From Stutzerimonas stutzeri (lineage in GTDB: Bacteria; Pseudomonadota; Gammaproteobacteria; Pseudomonadales; Pseudomonadaceae), in the NCBI RefSeq assembly GCF_000935215.1, contig NZ_JXXD01000001.1:1-35187 (forward strand): 35,187 nt of DNA, written 5' to 3'. This document shows, piece by piece, positions 24,795-34,621 of the stretch (positions are counted from its first letter, which is position 1; each line of letters opens with the position of its first letter). The notes under the pieces are model-generated. The model did not search any database, had not been told where the DNA came from, and worked only from the letters and a program-made list of their open reading frames with translations. Both the position numbers and the translations under genes were made by a program.

Positions 24795-25198
24795 TCAATC
24801 GTTCCCGACACTCGCCGCTTGCACGGTACAGCCCCAGACTTCCAGCGCCGGCTGGTCCGCTTGTGGCGGGCCTAGCCATTCGCTCATCGCGTGGCAACGC
24901 TGGTCGAAACACAGTTGGTAATCCCCTGCCTCGGGGGTTCGCCCCAGGCGCAGGAGTGGCAACGCAGGCATCTGGCGCTGGTAGTGCCAGGCCCCGTCGC
25001 GCAGTTCGGCGTCATCCGGGATTTCCATCCCGGCACCAGAACCCTTGACCCGCGCTTCGCCGAGCAGCAGCCCGTCCGGCGTCACGCGGTAATCCTCTTC
25101 CCAGCGGATCTTCTCGATCGTGTGGTTCCACGCCAGGGTGAAGGCGGGGGCGGGCACTTCGGCCCACACCACGCCTGCCAGCCCCAGGCACAGACCGA

Positions 25199-25202
<4 letters not shown>
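24795..25202 (-). CDS. DUF1850 protein linked to the TAXI-TRAP transporter
   Basis: A 135-residue exported protein beginning with a short hydrophobic leader (MIGLCLGLAGVVWAEVPA). The mature part has a strand-rich DUF1850 core: FTLAWNHTIEKIRWEEDYRV, then LLLGEARVKGSGAGMEIPDDA. Two Cys in YQLCFDQRCHAM and a later WGCTV could form a disulfide. Its ATG overlaps the permease stop as ATGA. DUF1850 genes frequently sit beside TAXI-type TRAP permeases, and this arrangement suggests an accessory role in solute uptake; the mechanism is unknown. Confidence 0.85.
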
Positions 25203-27226
<2,024 letters not shown>

Positions 27227-27257
27227 GGGAATCACTCTCTCACTGCAAGGTGGGGCC

Positions 27258-27307
27258 TGTAGAAGCAGGCTTGCCAACGAGGCAACGCGGGCAAGCCTGC
27301 TGCTACA
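27258..27307. repeat. REP-like hairpin between binding-protein and permease genes
   Basis: Arms AGCAGGCTTGCC (27264-27275) and GGCAAGCCTGCT (27290-27301) pair perfectly, extended by TGTAG (27258-27262) and CTACA (27303-27307). This resembles Pseudomonas REP elements. Located after a highly needed periplasmic protein gene, it may stabilise its mRNA and lower permease expression; that role is inferred. Confidence 0.8.
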
Positions 27308-27363
27308 AGGATGCGGGCTGGAGCAGGCCGCAGGGCCCGCTCCGCCCGTCTGTCAGCGCTGGG

Positions 27364-28317
27364 TTACTTGAGAACCCCGGCTTCCTTGTAGAAGCGTTCG
27401 GCACCCGGGTGCAGCGGAATCGGCAGGTTCTTGGTGGCGTTTTCCAGCTTGATGTCCTTGGCGGCGGAGTGGGCGTTGCCCAGGGACGACAGGTTGTCGA
27501 ACATCAGTTTGGTCATCTGGTAGGCCACTTCATCGGAGACCTTCTCGTGGCTGACCAGGATGTTGGTGATGGCCACGGTCGGAACGTCGGCATCCTGACC
27601 GTCGTAGGTGCCGGCCGGAATCACGCCGGCCTGGTAGGCGTCGCTCTCGATCTTCTCGACCACGGCGGCCGGAATCTCGACGAAGGTTACCGGCATGGTG
27701 CTGGCCAGGTCGCGGATGGCGGCCATGCCCAGGCCCGAGGACTGCAGGGTGGCGTCCAGCTGGCGGTTCTTGATCAGCTCGACCGACTCGGCGTAGGGCA
27801 GGAACTCGACGCGGCCCATGTCCTTGTAGTCCAGACCGGCGGCCTTGAAGATCGCGCGGGCGTTCAGCTCGGTGCCGGACTTCGGCGCGCCGACGGAGAT
27901 GCGCTTGCCCTTGAGGTCTTCCAGGGTCTTGATGCCGGACTCTTCGCTGGCAACGATCTGGATGTAGTTGTTGTAGGTACCGGCGATGGCGCGCAGGCGC
28001 TTGAGCGGAGCCTTGAAGCCGGCGTCCTCGACACCGTTCCAGGCGTCGGCAACCGAGTCACCCAGGGAGAAGGCCAGTTCGCCACGGCCGGCCTGCAGCA
28101 GGTTGAGGTTTTCCACCGAAGCCTTGGTGGCCTGCACGGAAGTCTTGGCGCCATCGATCTTGTTGTACTGCTGCGACAGGGCCACGCCGATCGGGTAGTA
28201 CACACCGCTGGTGCCGCCGGTGAGGATGTTGATGAAGGTCGGCGCAGCGACGGCCGCGGTGCTGGCAGTGAAGGCCGCAGCGGCAGCGAGCAGGCCCAGG
28301 CGTTTGGTCAGTCTCAT
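27364..28317 (-). CDS. TAXI-family TRAP solute-binding protein
   Basis: The 317-residue periplasmic protein has a signal peptide MRLTKRLGLLAAAAAFTAST (cleavage near AVAA-PT). The TAXI signature FINILTGGTSGVYYPIGVALSQQYN comes directly after it. KTLEDLKGKRISVGAPKSGTELNARAIFKAAGL and QLDATLQSSGLGMAAIRDLA are typical hinge and ligand-pocket regions. The start at 28317 has GGAG upstream; a long upstream open frame does not look coding. Some TAXI proteins bind glutamate/glutamine-like or other carboxylate ligands, but none can be assigned here. It is the first gene of the operon, separated from the permease by a REP-like hairpin. Confidence 0.94.
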   Translation of the reverse strand: MRLTKRLGLLAAAAAFTASTAAVAAPTFINILTGGTSGVYYPIGVALSQQYNKIDGAKTSVQATKASVENLNLLQAGRGELAFSLGDSVADAWNGVEDAGFKAPLKRLRAIAGTYNNYIQIVASEESGIKTLEDLKGKRISVGAPKSGTELNARAIFKAAGLDYKDMGRVEFLPYAESVELIKNRQLDATLQSSGLGMAAIRDLASTMPVTFVEIPAAVVEKIESDAYQAGVIPAGTYDGQDADVPTVAITNILVSHEKVSDEVAYQMTKLMFDNLSSLGNAHSAAKDIKLENATKNLPIPLHPGAERFYKEAGVLK

Positions 28318-28669
28318 GGTGGATCTCCGTTTCGTTTTTATTGGTTGACGCAGCATGTTGACGATAGACGATGCCGCGTTCGGGAACGCGCCAGACGAAC
28401 AAGCAGAGGGGCGATGACACCGGAGAGTCCGGAGGATGGATATCGCTGGTAGCTCTTCTTGTCGTTGGAATCGCATCGAGCACATTGCCATTAGCAGAAG
28501 CCGTGCCAGTCTGTCGCGACGCTCTGGGTCGGCCTTTGCCGGCATCCTTGGATGGGTCATCGGCAAGAATCCGCCTATTGTTGTTGGGGTGTGGGCGGAA
28601 ACCCGCTCATTGCAGTGCGAACCCCTGTCCGTCGCGGCCTTCGAATGAGTGAGCGAACGCGGAGGCGGT
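28318..28669. other. 352-bp gap divergent to TAXI operon and HhH gene
   Basis: This must hold the promoter of the binding-protein operon (leftward) and that of the helix-hairpin-helix gene (rightward). I see no convincing -35/-10 pair and no gene. A GTTGACG motif occurs twice near 28343-28362 on the plus strand, too short to interpret. Confidence 0.4.
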
Positions 28670-29098
28670 ATGACTGCAGAAATAGGCGCAGAGGATCTGG
28701 GAATCGACGTGACCCGCGGCGAGGCGGAGCTGTTCAAGTGGTTCGTCGCCAGCTTTCTATTCGGCAAGCGCATCCAGCGCGACATCGCCGCCGAGGCCTA
28801 CCGGGTACTGGTGGAGCGCAACCGGCTCGACACGCCGCACAAGCTGCGTGACTGTGGCCAGCGTCGGTTGGTCCAGCTGCTCGGCCAGGCGCGCTACGTG
28901 CGCTACGACGAGTCCACTGCCGCGCGCCTGCTGAAGCTCGGCGACCAGCTGCTGACCGAGTACGACGGCAGGCTGGGTCGCCTGCGTGAACTGGGTGTGA
29001 CGCGCGACGGGGTGGAAAAGCGGCTGCTGGCGTTCGAGGGCGTCGGGCCGAAGACCGTGGAGATCTTCCTGCGCGAGGCGGCGCGGGGCTGGTTCTGA
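28670..29098 (+). CDS. Helix-hairpin-helix domain protein, endonuclease III-like
   Basis: The 142-residue protein is all helical and ends with a helix-hairpin-helix: LLAFEGVGPKTVEIFLREAARG (about 119-140), with the GVGPKT hairpin that contacts the DNA backbone. The first part (ELFKWFVASFLFGKRIQRDIAAEAYRVL) resembles the start of HhH-GPD glycosylase-like proteins, but the catalytic Lys/Asp region and the Fe-S Cys loop of endonuclease III are absent. It is therefore probably a DNA-binding relative, not a glycosylase. ATG 28670 follows GGAGG by 4 nt; an in-frame ATG 21 bases earlier is less likely. Confidence 0.75.
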   Translation: MTAEIGAEDLGIDVTRGEAELFKWFVASFLFGKRIQRDIAAEAYRVLVERNRLDTPHKLRDCGQRRLVQLLGQARYVRYDESTAARLLKLGDQLLTEYDGRLGRLRELGVTRDGVEKRLLAFEGVGPKTVEIFLREAARGWF

Positions 29099-29169
29099 GC
29101 GCGCCGGACGGCGCTTGCCAAGGCCAGCCGAAGGGTTAGAGTGGCGCCATCGCACCGCCGAAGTCCGCC

Positions 29170-29412
29170 ATGCGCATTTTTCTGCTTGCCCTCAGTCTGT
29201 TCCTGCCCATCGCCGCCAGCGCCGCGCCGGCGCCCTATTACCAATGGCAGAGCAAGCTGGACGGCACCATCATCTGCCGCCAGACCTCGCCGGGCGATGG
29301 CTGGCAGAAGCTCGACGGCCGCCCGTTCCGTGACCTCAATTGCAGCATGCCGGCCGCGCGGGTCGAACGCCCGGGCAGCGTGCCGGGTTTCCGCCCGCAG
29401 CCGGGGCGCTGA
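29170..29412 (+). CDS. Small secreted hypothetical protein
   Basis: An 80-residue protein with a clear signal peptide MRIFLLALSLFLPIAASA (cleavage before AP). The mature part is about 60 residues, has two Cys (TIICRQTS and DLNCSM) likely to form one disulfide, and a Pro/Arg-rich tail. I do not recognise the family. The ribosome-binding site is weak. It is on the same strand as the HhH gene, 71 bp downstream, with no terminator between them. Confidence 0.68.
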   Translation: MRIFLLALSLFLPIAASAAPAPYYQWQSKLDGTIICRQTSPGDGWQKLDGRPFRDLNCSMPAARVERPGSVPGFRPQPGR

Positions 29413-29456
29413 GCCGACGTCAGCCCGGAATCCGCTCCATGCTTCATGGCCGTAGG

Positions 29457-29482
29457 GTGGAAAACCGCGAAGCGTTTTCCAC
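29457..29482. repeat. Short palindrome, GTGGAAAA variant 1
   Basis: Arms GTGGAAAA and TTTTCCAC surround CCGCGAAGCG and are preceded by GTAGG. It is nearly identical to 29596-29621. Confidence 0.8.
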
Positions 29483-29527
29483 GCGTCGGAGGCCCTGCCC
29501 GACGTTTGGTCTTGCAACGGACCCATG

Positions 29528-29551
29528 GTGGATAAGCTTCGCGTTATCCAC
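29528..29551. repeat. Short palindrome, GTGGATAA variant 2
   Basis: Arms GTGGATAA and TTATCCAC surround GCTTCGCG and are followed by CCTACG, the inverse of the GTAGG lead of its neighbours, so it is in the opposite orientation to them. It matches 16648-16671 except for two centre bases. Confidence 0.8.
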
Positions 29552-29562
29552 CCTACGATCCC

Positions 29563-29590
29563 ATCGCTATCGCTATCGCTATCGCCATCG
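29563..29590. repeat. Hexamer tandem repeat ATCGCT
   Basis: Four consecutive hexamers (ATCGCT three times, then ATCGCC) plus ATCG lie between two palindromes. It is not coding. Confidence 0.8.
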
Positions 29591-29595
29591 GTAGG

Positions 29596-29621
29596 GTGGA
29601 AAACCGCGAAGCGTTTTCCAC
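29596..29621. repeat. Short palindrome, GTGGAAAA variant 2
   Basis: Arms GTGGAAAA and TTTTCCAC surround CCGCGAAGCG, with GTAGG before and GCG after. The 29413-29698 gap holds this palindrome, two others and the hexamers, and no gene. Confidence 0.8.
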
Positions 29622-29698
29622 GCGTTGCGAGCAGGCGGCTCGGTGTTTCGTCCGCTGCTGGACGATGGAAGCCGCAAGCCCGGTTTCTCTCCTAAGCG

Positions 29699-30448
29699 CT
29701 AGAGCGTCATCCCGTCGTATGCCAGGCACACGTTGTCCGGCAGTTGCCGTGACGCCTGCATGAACCAGGTATCCAGCTCGTGGCCGATATGGGTCAGCAC
29801 GGCTTGCGCCGGTTGCAGCTCCTCGATGCTCTGCAATGCGCGGGTCAGGTCGTTGTGGTTACGCGGTGGCGTATCGCGCGGTGGTGTCGAGCAGTCCAGC
29901 ACAAGCACGTCCAGCGCGGTGTCCTGCAGCAGTTCGCGCGTGCTGTCCGGCAGGCCGACGGTGTCGGTGAGGTAGGCGATGCAGCGGCTGTGTCCTTCCA
30001 GCAGGTAACCGAAGGTGGGTTTCGAGTGCACCAGTGGCAGCGCCGTGACGCGCAGCGTGCCGAGCATGCGTTGTTCGAAGGCGGCGAATGGTTCGCTGAA
30101 ATCGAGGATGCCGGGGTGTTTGTAGAGGTCGGCGAGGCCCTCTGCGTCGTCCGGGCCGAGCACCGGAATGTGCAGCCCGGTGCCCCAGCGCAGTTGCAGC
30201 AAGCCCTGGGCATGATCGGCGTGGTAATGGGTCTGCAGGATGCCGCTGAAGCTGCCCGGGGCGAAGCGCTCGCAGAGGTCCGGCAGGCCGCTGTCGAGCA
30301 GCCAGCGCTGGCCGCCACAGTCCACCAGCGCCGAGCAGGCACGGCGGCGGCGACTCGGGTCCAGCTGCGCGGCACGGCAGGCCGGACAGGCGCAGTTGTA
30401 CACCGGCACCTGCGCGGCGCCGCCGGTGCCGAGCAGGGTCAGCCGCAT
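29699..30448 (-). CDS. phnP: Phosphoribosyl 1,2-cyclic phosphate phosphodiesterase
   Basis: A 249-residue metallo-beta-lactamase-fold enzyme that opens the cyclic phosphate released by C-P lyase, giving ribose 1,5-bisphosphate. The metal motif THYHADHAQG supplies His74, His76, Asp78 and His79. AYLTDTVGLP and LTHIGHELD provide later ligands. The N-terminal CACPAC (Cys19, 21, 24) is the zinc-binding feature typical of PhnP. Length agrees with E. coli PhnP (252). The ATG overlaps the end of phnN by 10 nt, so it is the last gene of the phn operon. Confidence 0.95.
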   Translation of the reverse strand: MRLTLLGTGGAAQVPVYNCACPACRAAQLDPSRRRRACSALVDCGGQRWLLDSGLPDLCERFAPGSFSGILQTHYHADHAQGLLQLRWGTGLHIPVLGPDDAEGLADLYKHPGILDFSEPFAAFEQRMLGTLRVTALPLVHSKPTFGYLLEGHSRCIAYLTDTVGLPDSTRELLQDTALDVLVLDCSTPPRDTPPRNHNDLTRALQSIEELQPAQAVLTHIGHELDTWFMQASRQLPDNVCLAYDGMTL

Positions 30449-30993
30449 TGACGGTGCTCGTCGAGCAGCTGCAGCAGGCGCTCGACGCTGCGCTCCAGCG
30501 AGGCGGAATTGTCCAGGCGGATGTAGTCGTCCAGCTCGCCGCTGAACAGCGCATTACGTGCCAGGCGCGCCTCGATCTGTTCGGGCGTCTCCCGGCCACG
30601 GGTCAGCAGGCGCTCGCGCAGCACGTCCTGTTCGACGGTCAGCAGCACCGCCAGCAGATCCGGGTAGCGCCTGCGCGCCTCGGGCAGATAACCACGCGAG
30701 CCGTTGACCAATACATCCTCACCGGCCGTCAGCCAGGCGTCGATTTCGGCGGGGATGCCATAGGCCAGCCCGTTGGCGCGCCAGGCGAGGGCGAAGGCCT
30801 GCTCGGCCTCCATGCGCTCGAACTGCTCGGTGCTCACAGAGTGCGCGGCTTCGCCGACAGCCTCCGGCGAGCGAGTGATGACCCGCCGGGCAATGCGCAC
30901 GCCACGCTCGGCAAGCGCTGCGCGTGCGGCGTCGAGCAGACTGTCCTTGCCGGCACCGGATGGCCCGGTCAGGTAGATCAAGCGGCCTTGCAT
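30439..30993 (-). CDS. phnN: Ribose 1,5-bisphosphate phosphokinase
   Basis: The 184-residue kinase phosphorylates ribose 1,5-bisphosphate to PRPP, feeding the phosphonate carbon skeleton into nucleotide synthesis. The P-loop GPSGAGKDS lies at 9-17 (MQGRLIYLTGPSGAGKDSLL), followed by RRVITRSPEA and NGLAYGIPAEI, as in guanylate-kinase-like PhnN. The ATG at 30993 with GGGAG upstream gives the usual size (E. coli 185). The same frame, however, runs to an ATG at 31092 that overlaps the phnM stop as ATGA; this would add 33 residues and cannot be ruled out. Confidence 0.92.
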   Translation of the reverse strand: MQGRLIYLTGPSGAGKDSLLDAARAALAERGVRIARRVITRSPEAVGEAAHSVSTEQFERMEAEQAFALAWRANGLAYGIPAEIDAWLTAGEDVLVNGSRGYLPEARRRYPDLLAVLLTVEQDVLRERLLTRGRETPEQIEARLARNALFSGELDDYIRLDNSASLERSVERLLQLLDEHRQCG

Positions 30994-31091
30994 GGGGTTA
31001 CTCCCGATCATCGAAGCCAGCGCAGAGGCAGGCAGTATAGAGCCAGCCGGGCGACCCGCCGGCGCCTTGTCAGCTTTGTCGGAATGCGCCA

Positions 31092-32237
31092 TCAGAACAC
31101 CCGCCGGCCCTGGCGCCAGACCTGTCCGATCACCGGCTGGCCCTTGTGCACCTGCGCCTGGACCAGATCGGCGCGCAGCCCGACGGCGATCTCGCCGCGA
31201 TCATCCAGCCCGGCTGCGCGTGCCGGCGCCAGGCTGATGGTGGCGATGGCCCGCGGCAGGTCGTAGCCGTTGGCCTGCTCGGCCAGGCCCAGCGCGGCTT
31301 GCAGCAGGCTGGCCGGGTAGTAGTCGCTGGAGAGAATGTCCAGCACGCCACGCCGGGCCAGATCGGCAGCGGCGATGTTGCCCGAGTGCGAGCCGCCGCG
31401 AACGATGTTCGGCGCGCCCATCAGTACCTTCAGGCCACGCGCATGGCTGGCCTCGGCGGCTTCGAAGGTGGTCGGGAATTCAGCGATGGCCATGCCGTAG
31501 TCCGCCGATTCGGTAACGTGCTCCAGGGTCGCATCGTCGTGGCTGGCCAGCGCCAGTTCGCGGCTGCGGCAGATGTCGACGATGGCGGCGCGCTGCTGGT
31601 CGCTGTGCCGCGCCGAGTTGGCCAGCTGCTCGCTGACGAAATGATCCATCTCCGCCGGGCTCAGGTGGTACTTGCCCATGTAGTACTCGCGGTACTTCTC
31701 CATGCGCGCGAACTGGCGCTGGCCCGGCGCGTGGTCCATCACCGAGACCAGCTGCACCAGCGGCTGCTCGACCAGCTCGCGGAACAGCTCCAGGCACTGC
31801 GGGTGGCTGACTTCGCAGCGCAGGTGCAGGCGGTGCTCGGCGCGGGTCTGCCCGGCCGCCTCGGCCGCGGCGATGGCCTCGAGCATCACGCCGAGCTGCT
31901 GCATGCGCTTGCCCTTGGGGTTGATGTCGCCGATCGACAGCGCATCGAACACCGTGGTGATGCCGGCGGCGACGATCTGCGCATCGTGGGTCAGCACCGC
32001 CGAGGCGGACGGCCAGTCGACGCCCGGCCGCGGGCTCATGTGCTTTTCCAGGTTGTCGGTGTGCAGTTCGATCAGCCCCGGCAGCAGCAGTGCGCCGTCC
32101 AGGTCCTGCGCCTGTGGCAGGCTGCTGGCGCCTGCGGCGATGTCGGCGATGACGCCGTCGCGGATCAGCAGGCTGCCGTGGATCACCTGCTCGGCCAGTA
32201 CCAGCCGGGCGTTGCTGAGTATCTGTTCAGCTGGCAT
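31092..32237 (-). CDS. phnM: Alpha-D-ribose 1-methylphosphonate 5-triphosphate diphosphatase
   Basis: The 381-residue amidohydrolase-fold enzyme removes pyrophosphate from ribose phosphonate triphosphate before C-P cleavage. The metal-binding HTD (His59-x-Asp61) lies in [43 protein letters not shown] and LSSDYYP are further PhnM landmarks carrying His and Asp ligands. The start ATG 32237 overlaps the phnL stop by 11 nt. Length matches E. coli PhnM (378). The protein looks intact. Confidence 0.95.
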   Translation of the reverse strand: MPAEQILSNARLVLAEQVIHGSLLIRDGVIADIAAGASSLPQAQDLDGALLLPGLIELHTDNLEKHMSPRPGVDWPSASAVLTHDAQIVAAGITTVFDALSIGDINPKGKRMQQLGVMLEAIAAAEAAGQTRAEHRLHLRCEVSHPQCLELFRELVEQPLVQLVSVMDHAPGQRQFARMEKYREYYMGKYHLSPAEMDHFVSEQLANSARHSDQQRAAIVDICRSRELALASHDDATLEHVTESADYGMAIAEFPTTFEAAEASHARGLKVLMGAPNIVRGGSHSGNIAAADLARRGVLDILSSDYYPASLLQAALGLAEQANGYDLPRAIATISLAPARAAGLDDRGEIAVGLRADLVQAQVHKGQPVIGQVWRQGRRVF

Positions 32238-32931
32238 GGGCCAGGTCCTCCTGCGTCATGTCCAGGTAACGGTCGGCGACTGCCTCGCGGATCGCGCGGT
32301 CGTGGAAGATGCCGATCAGCGCGCTGCCGGCGGCCTTGGCCTCGTCGATCAGTTCCAGCACCACGCGGGCATTGGCTTCGTCCAGCGAGGCGGTGGGTTC
32401 GTCCAGCAGCATTACCGGCCAGCTCACCATGAAGCCTCGCGCCAGGTTGACCCGCTGCTGCTCGCCGCCGGAAAAGGTGCCGGGGGCCAGCTGCCAGAGC
32501 CGTTCGGGAATGTTCAGCCGGGTCAGCAGCGCCCTGGCCCGTGCCTCGGCGTCGGCACGGCTCCAGCCGCGCGCCAGCGCCGGCTCCATCACCACCTCCA
32601 GCGCCGGCACCCGCGGGATCACCCGCAGGAACTGGCTGACATAGCCCAGCGTCTGCCGGCGCACCGCGAGTACCTGGCGTGGTTCGGCGCCGACCAGCTC
32701 CAGCCAGTCGCCGGCATGGCGGATACGGATGCTGCCGCCGGCGGGCAGGTAGTTGCCGTACAGCGTGCGCAGCAGGGTTGACTTGCCGGCGCCGGACTGG
32801 CCGTGCAGCACCAGGCATTCGCCGGCGGCGACGGTAAAGCTCAGCCCGCGCAGCACCTGCAGGCTGACGCCGTGCTGCTGGTGCAGGGTGAAGGTCTTGG
32901 CGAGGTCGCGGACCTCGATCAGCGTGTTCAT
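32227..32931 (-). CDS. phnL: C-P lyase ABC-type subunit PhnL
   Basis: A 234-residue ABC ATPase-like protein of the C-P lyase complex, not part of a transporter. Walker [10 protein letters not shown], signature FSGGEQQR and Walker [14 protein letters not shown] are complete. ATG 32931 is preceded by AAGGAA with good spacing. An alternative ATG at 32946 overlaps the phnK stop as ATGA and would add five residues. PhnL is needed in vivo and binds the C-P lyase core with PhnK in known systems. Length is near E. coli PhnL (226). Confidence 0.94.
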   Translation of the reverse strand: MNTLIEVRDLAKTFTLHQQHGVSLQVLRGLSFTVAAGECLVLHGQSGAGKSTLLRTLYGNYLPAGGSIRIRHAGDWLELVGAEPRQVLAVRRQTLGYVSQFLRVIPRVPALEVVMEPALARGWSRADAEARARALLTRLNIPERLWQLAPGTFSGGEQQRVNLARGFMVSWPVMLLDEPTASLDEANARVVLELIDEAKAAGSALIGIFHDRAIREAVADRYLDMTQEDLAHAS

Positions 32932-32942
32932 GGCGGATTCCT

Positions 32943-33755
32943 TCATGGCTGCAGCACCGAGGACACCAGCAGCTGCGTATAGGGATGCTGCGGGTCGTCG
33001 AGAATCTGGTCGGTCAGGCCGGACTCCACCACCCGTGAGCGGCGCATCACCATCAGCCGGTCGGCCAACAGGCGCGCCACGGCGAGGTCGTGAGTGACGA
33101 TCACCACCGCGAGATCCAGCTCGCGCACCAGCCCGCGCAGGAGGTCGAGCAGGCGTGCCTGCACCGACACGTCGAGGCCACCGGTGGGTTCGTCCATGAA
33201 CACCAGCTTCGGACTGGAAACCAGATTGCGGGCGATCTGCAGACGCTGCTGCATGCCGCCGGAGAAGGTCCGCGGCAGGTCGTCGATGCGCGCCGGGTCG
33301 ATCTCCACCTGCTGCAGCCAATCCAGCCCGGCGGCGCGCAGCTGGCCGTAATGCCTGACGCCCTGGGCCATCAGCCGCTCGCCGATGTTGGCACCGGCGG
33401 AAACGCCCATGCGCAGGCCGTCGCGCGGGTTTTGCTCGACGAAGCCCCACTCGGTGCGCAGCAGCGTGCGCCGTTCGGCCTCGCTGGCGGCGTAGAGGTC
33501 GAGCCAGTCGCCGCTGCCGTCGCGGTACTGCACGCTGCCGCGATCCGGCGGGCAGCGGCCGCAGAGCAGCGAGAGCAGGGTGGACTTGCCCGAGCCGGAC
33601 TCGCCGACGATGCCCAGCACCTCGCCGGGGTAAAGGTCGAAGGACACGCCCTGGCAGCCCTTGTCCGGGCCGTACAGGCGGGTCAGGTCGCGTACCGCGA
33701 ACAGCGGCTCGGTGCCGACGCCCGCGGCGGGCAGCAGTTGTTCGGCGGCGCTCAT
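32943..33755 (-). CDS. phnK: C-P lyase ABC-type subunit PhnK
   Basis: The 270-residue protein has Walker [10 protein letters not shown], signature FSGGMQQR, Walker [13 protein letters not shown] and H-loop IVTHDLAVA, as expected for PhnK, the ATPase that docks on PhnJ in the C-P lyase core. The first 20 residues ([16 protein letters not shown]) are an extra lead compared with E. coli PhnK (252). The ATG at 33755 overlaps the phnJ stop as ATGA and follows AGGAG. The upstream extension of the frame is phnJ in another phase. Confidence 0.94.
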   Translation of the reverse strand: MSAAEQLLPAAGVGTEPLFAVRDLTRLYGPDKGCQGVSFDLYPGEVLGIVGESGSGKSTLLSLLCGRCPPDRGSVQYRDGSGDWLDLYAASEAERRTLLRTEWGFVEQNPRDGLRMGVSAGANIGERLMAQGVRHYGQLRAAGLDWLQQVEIDPARIDDLPRTFSGGMQQRLQIARNLVSSPKLVFMDEPTGGLDVSVQARLLDLLRGLVRELDLAVVIVTHDLAVARLLADRLMVMRRSRVVESGLTDQILDDPQHPYTQLLVSSVLQP

Positions 33756-34621
33756 GGGCGGCTCTCCTGTTGCTGGGCGCGCTGCGCGCAATAGTCGGTA
33801 TCCGAGCAGACGAACTGCTTGGTGCCGGCGTCGTCGACGATCAGTTCGTCGAGGTAGGAATCGCCGCTGCCGCAGATGGCGCAGCACTGTTCCCACTGCT
33901 GGATCTGGAACGGGTGATCCTCGAAATCCAGGCTGACCACGCGGGTGTACGGCGGCACCGCGTAGAGGCGCTTCTCGCGGCCGGCGCCGAACAGCATCAG
34001 CGCCGGGCTGCGGTCCAGCTTGGGGTTGTCGAATTTGGGAATCGGCGACGGGTCCATCACGTAGCGCCCGTCCACCGTCACCGGGTAGGCGTAGCTGGTG
34101 GCGATGTGACCGAAGGTGGCGATGTCCTCGTAGAGCTTCACGTGCATCACGCCGTAGTCGCCCAGCGCGTGCATGGTGCGCGTCTCGGTTTCCGACGGCT
34201 CGATGAAGCGCAGCGGCTCGGGAATCGGCACCTGATAGACCATGATCTGCCCGGCCGCGAGCGGGGTTTCCGGGATGCGGTGGCGGGTCTGGATCACCGT
34301 CGCCGCGGGCGTGCGTTCGGTGGTGGCGACCCCGGCGGTGCGGGCGAAGAAGCGGCGGATCGACACCGCGTTGGTGGTGTCGTCGGCGCCCTGGTCGATC
34401 ACCTTGAGCACGTCGTCGGCGCCGAGAATGACCGCGGTCAGCTGCATGCCACCGGTGCCCCAGCCATAGGGCAGCGGCATCTCGCGGCCGCCGAAGGGCA
34501 CCTGATAGCCGGGGATGGCGACCGCCTTGAGCAGCGTGCGGCGGATCATGCGCTTGGTCTGCTCGTCGAGGTAGGCGAAGTTGTAGCCCGCCTCGCGGGC
34601 GGGAATGGCGTGGGCATTCAT
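33752..34621 (-). CDS. phnJ: Radical-SAM C-P lyase catalytic subunit PhnJ
   Basis: The 289-residue enzyme cleaves the carbon-phosphorus bond of ribose 1-phosphonate 5-phosphate with a [4Fe-4S] cluster and S-adenosylmethionine. Cys247-x2-Cys250 (CCAICGS), Cys272 (FVCSD) and Cys278 (DYCAQ) match E. coli 241, 244, 266 and 272 with a constant offset of 6. Gly38, in [11 protein letters not shown], corresponds to the glycine proposed to carry the radical. An additional Cys246 precedes the first cluster Cys. The start overlaps the phnI stop as ATGA. All expected residues are present. Confidence 0.97.
   Translation of the reverse strand: MNAHAIPAREAGYNFAYLDEQTKRMIRRTLLKAVAIPGYQVPFGGREMPLPYGWGTGGMQLTAVILGADDVLKVIDQGADDTTNAVSIRRFFARTAGVATTERTPAATVIQTRHRIPETPLAAGQIMVYQVPIPEPLRFIEPSETETRTMHALGDYGVMHVKLYEDIATFGHIATSYAYPVTVDGRYVMDPSPIPKFDNPKLDRSPALMLFGAGREKRLYAVPPYTRVVSLDFEDHPFQIQQWEQCCAICGSGDSYLDELIVDDAGTKQFVCSDTDYCAQRAQQQESRP

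Noticed and set aside
27364..28785. Binding protein beginning far upstream at 28785
   Set aside because: The upstream part lacks coding character and would bury the clear signal peptide that starts at 28317.
29563..29590. Possible CRISPR or phase-variable repeat
   Set aside because: It is only four 6-bp units with no spacers, and it lies outside any coding region or obvious promoter.
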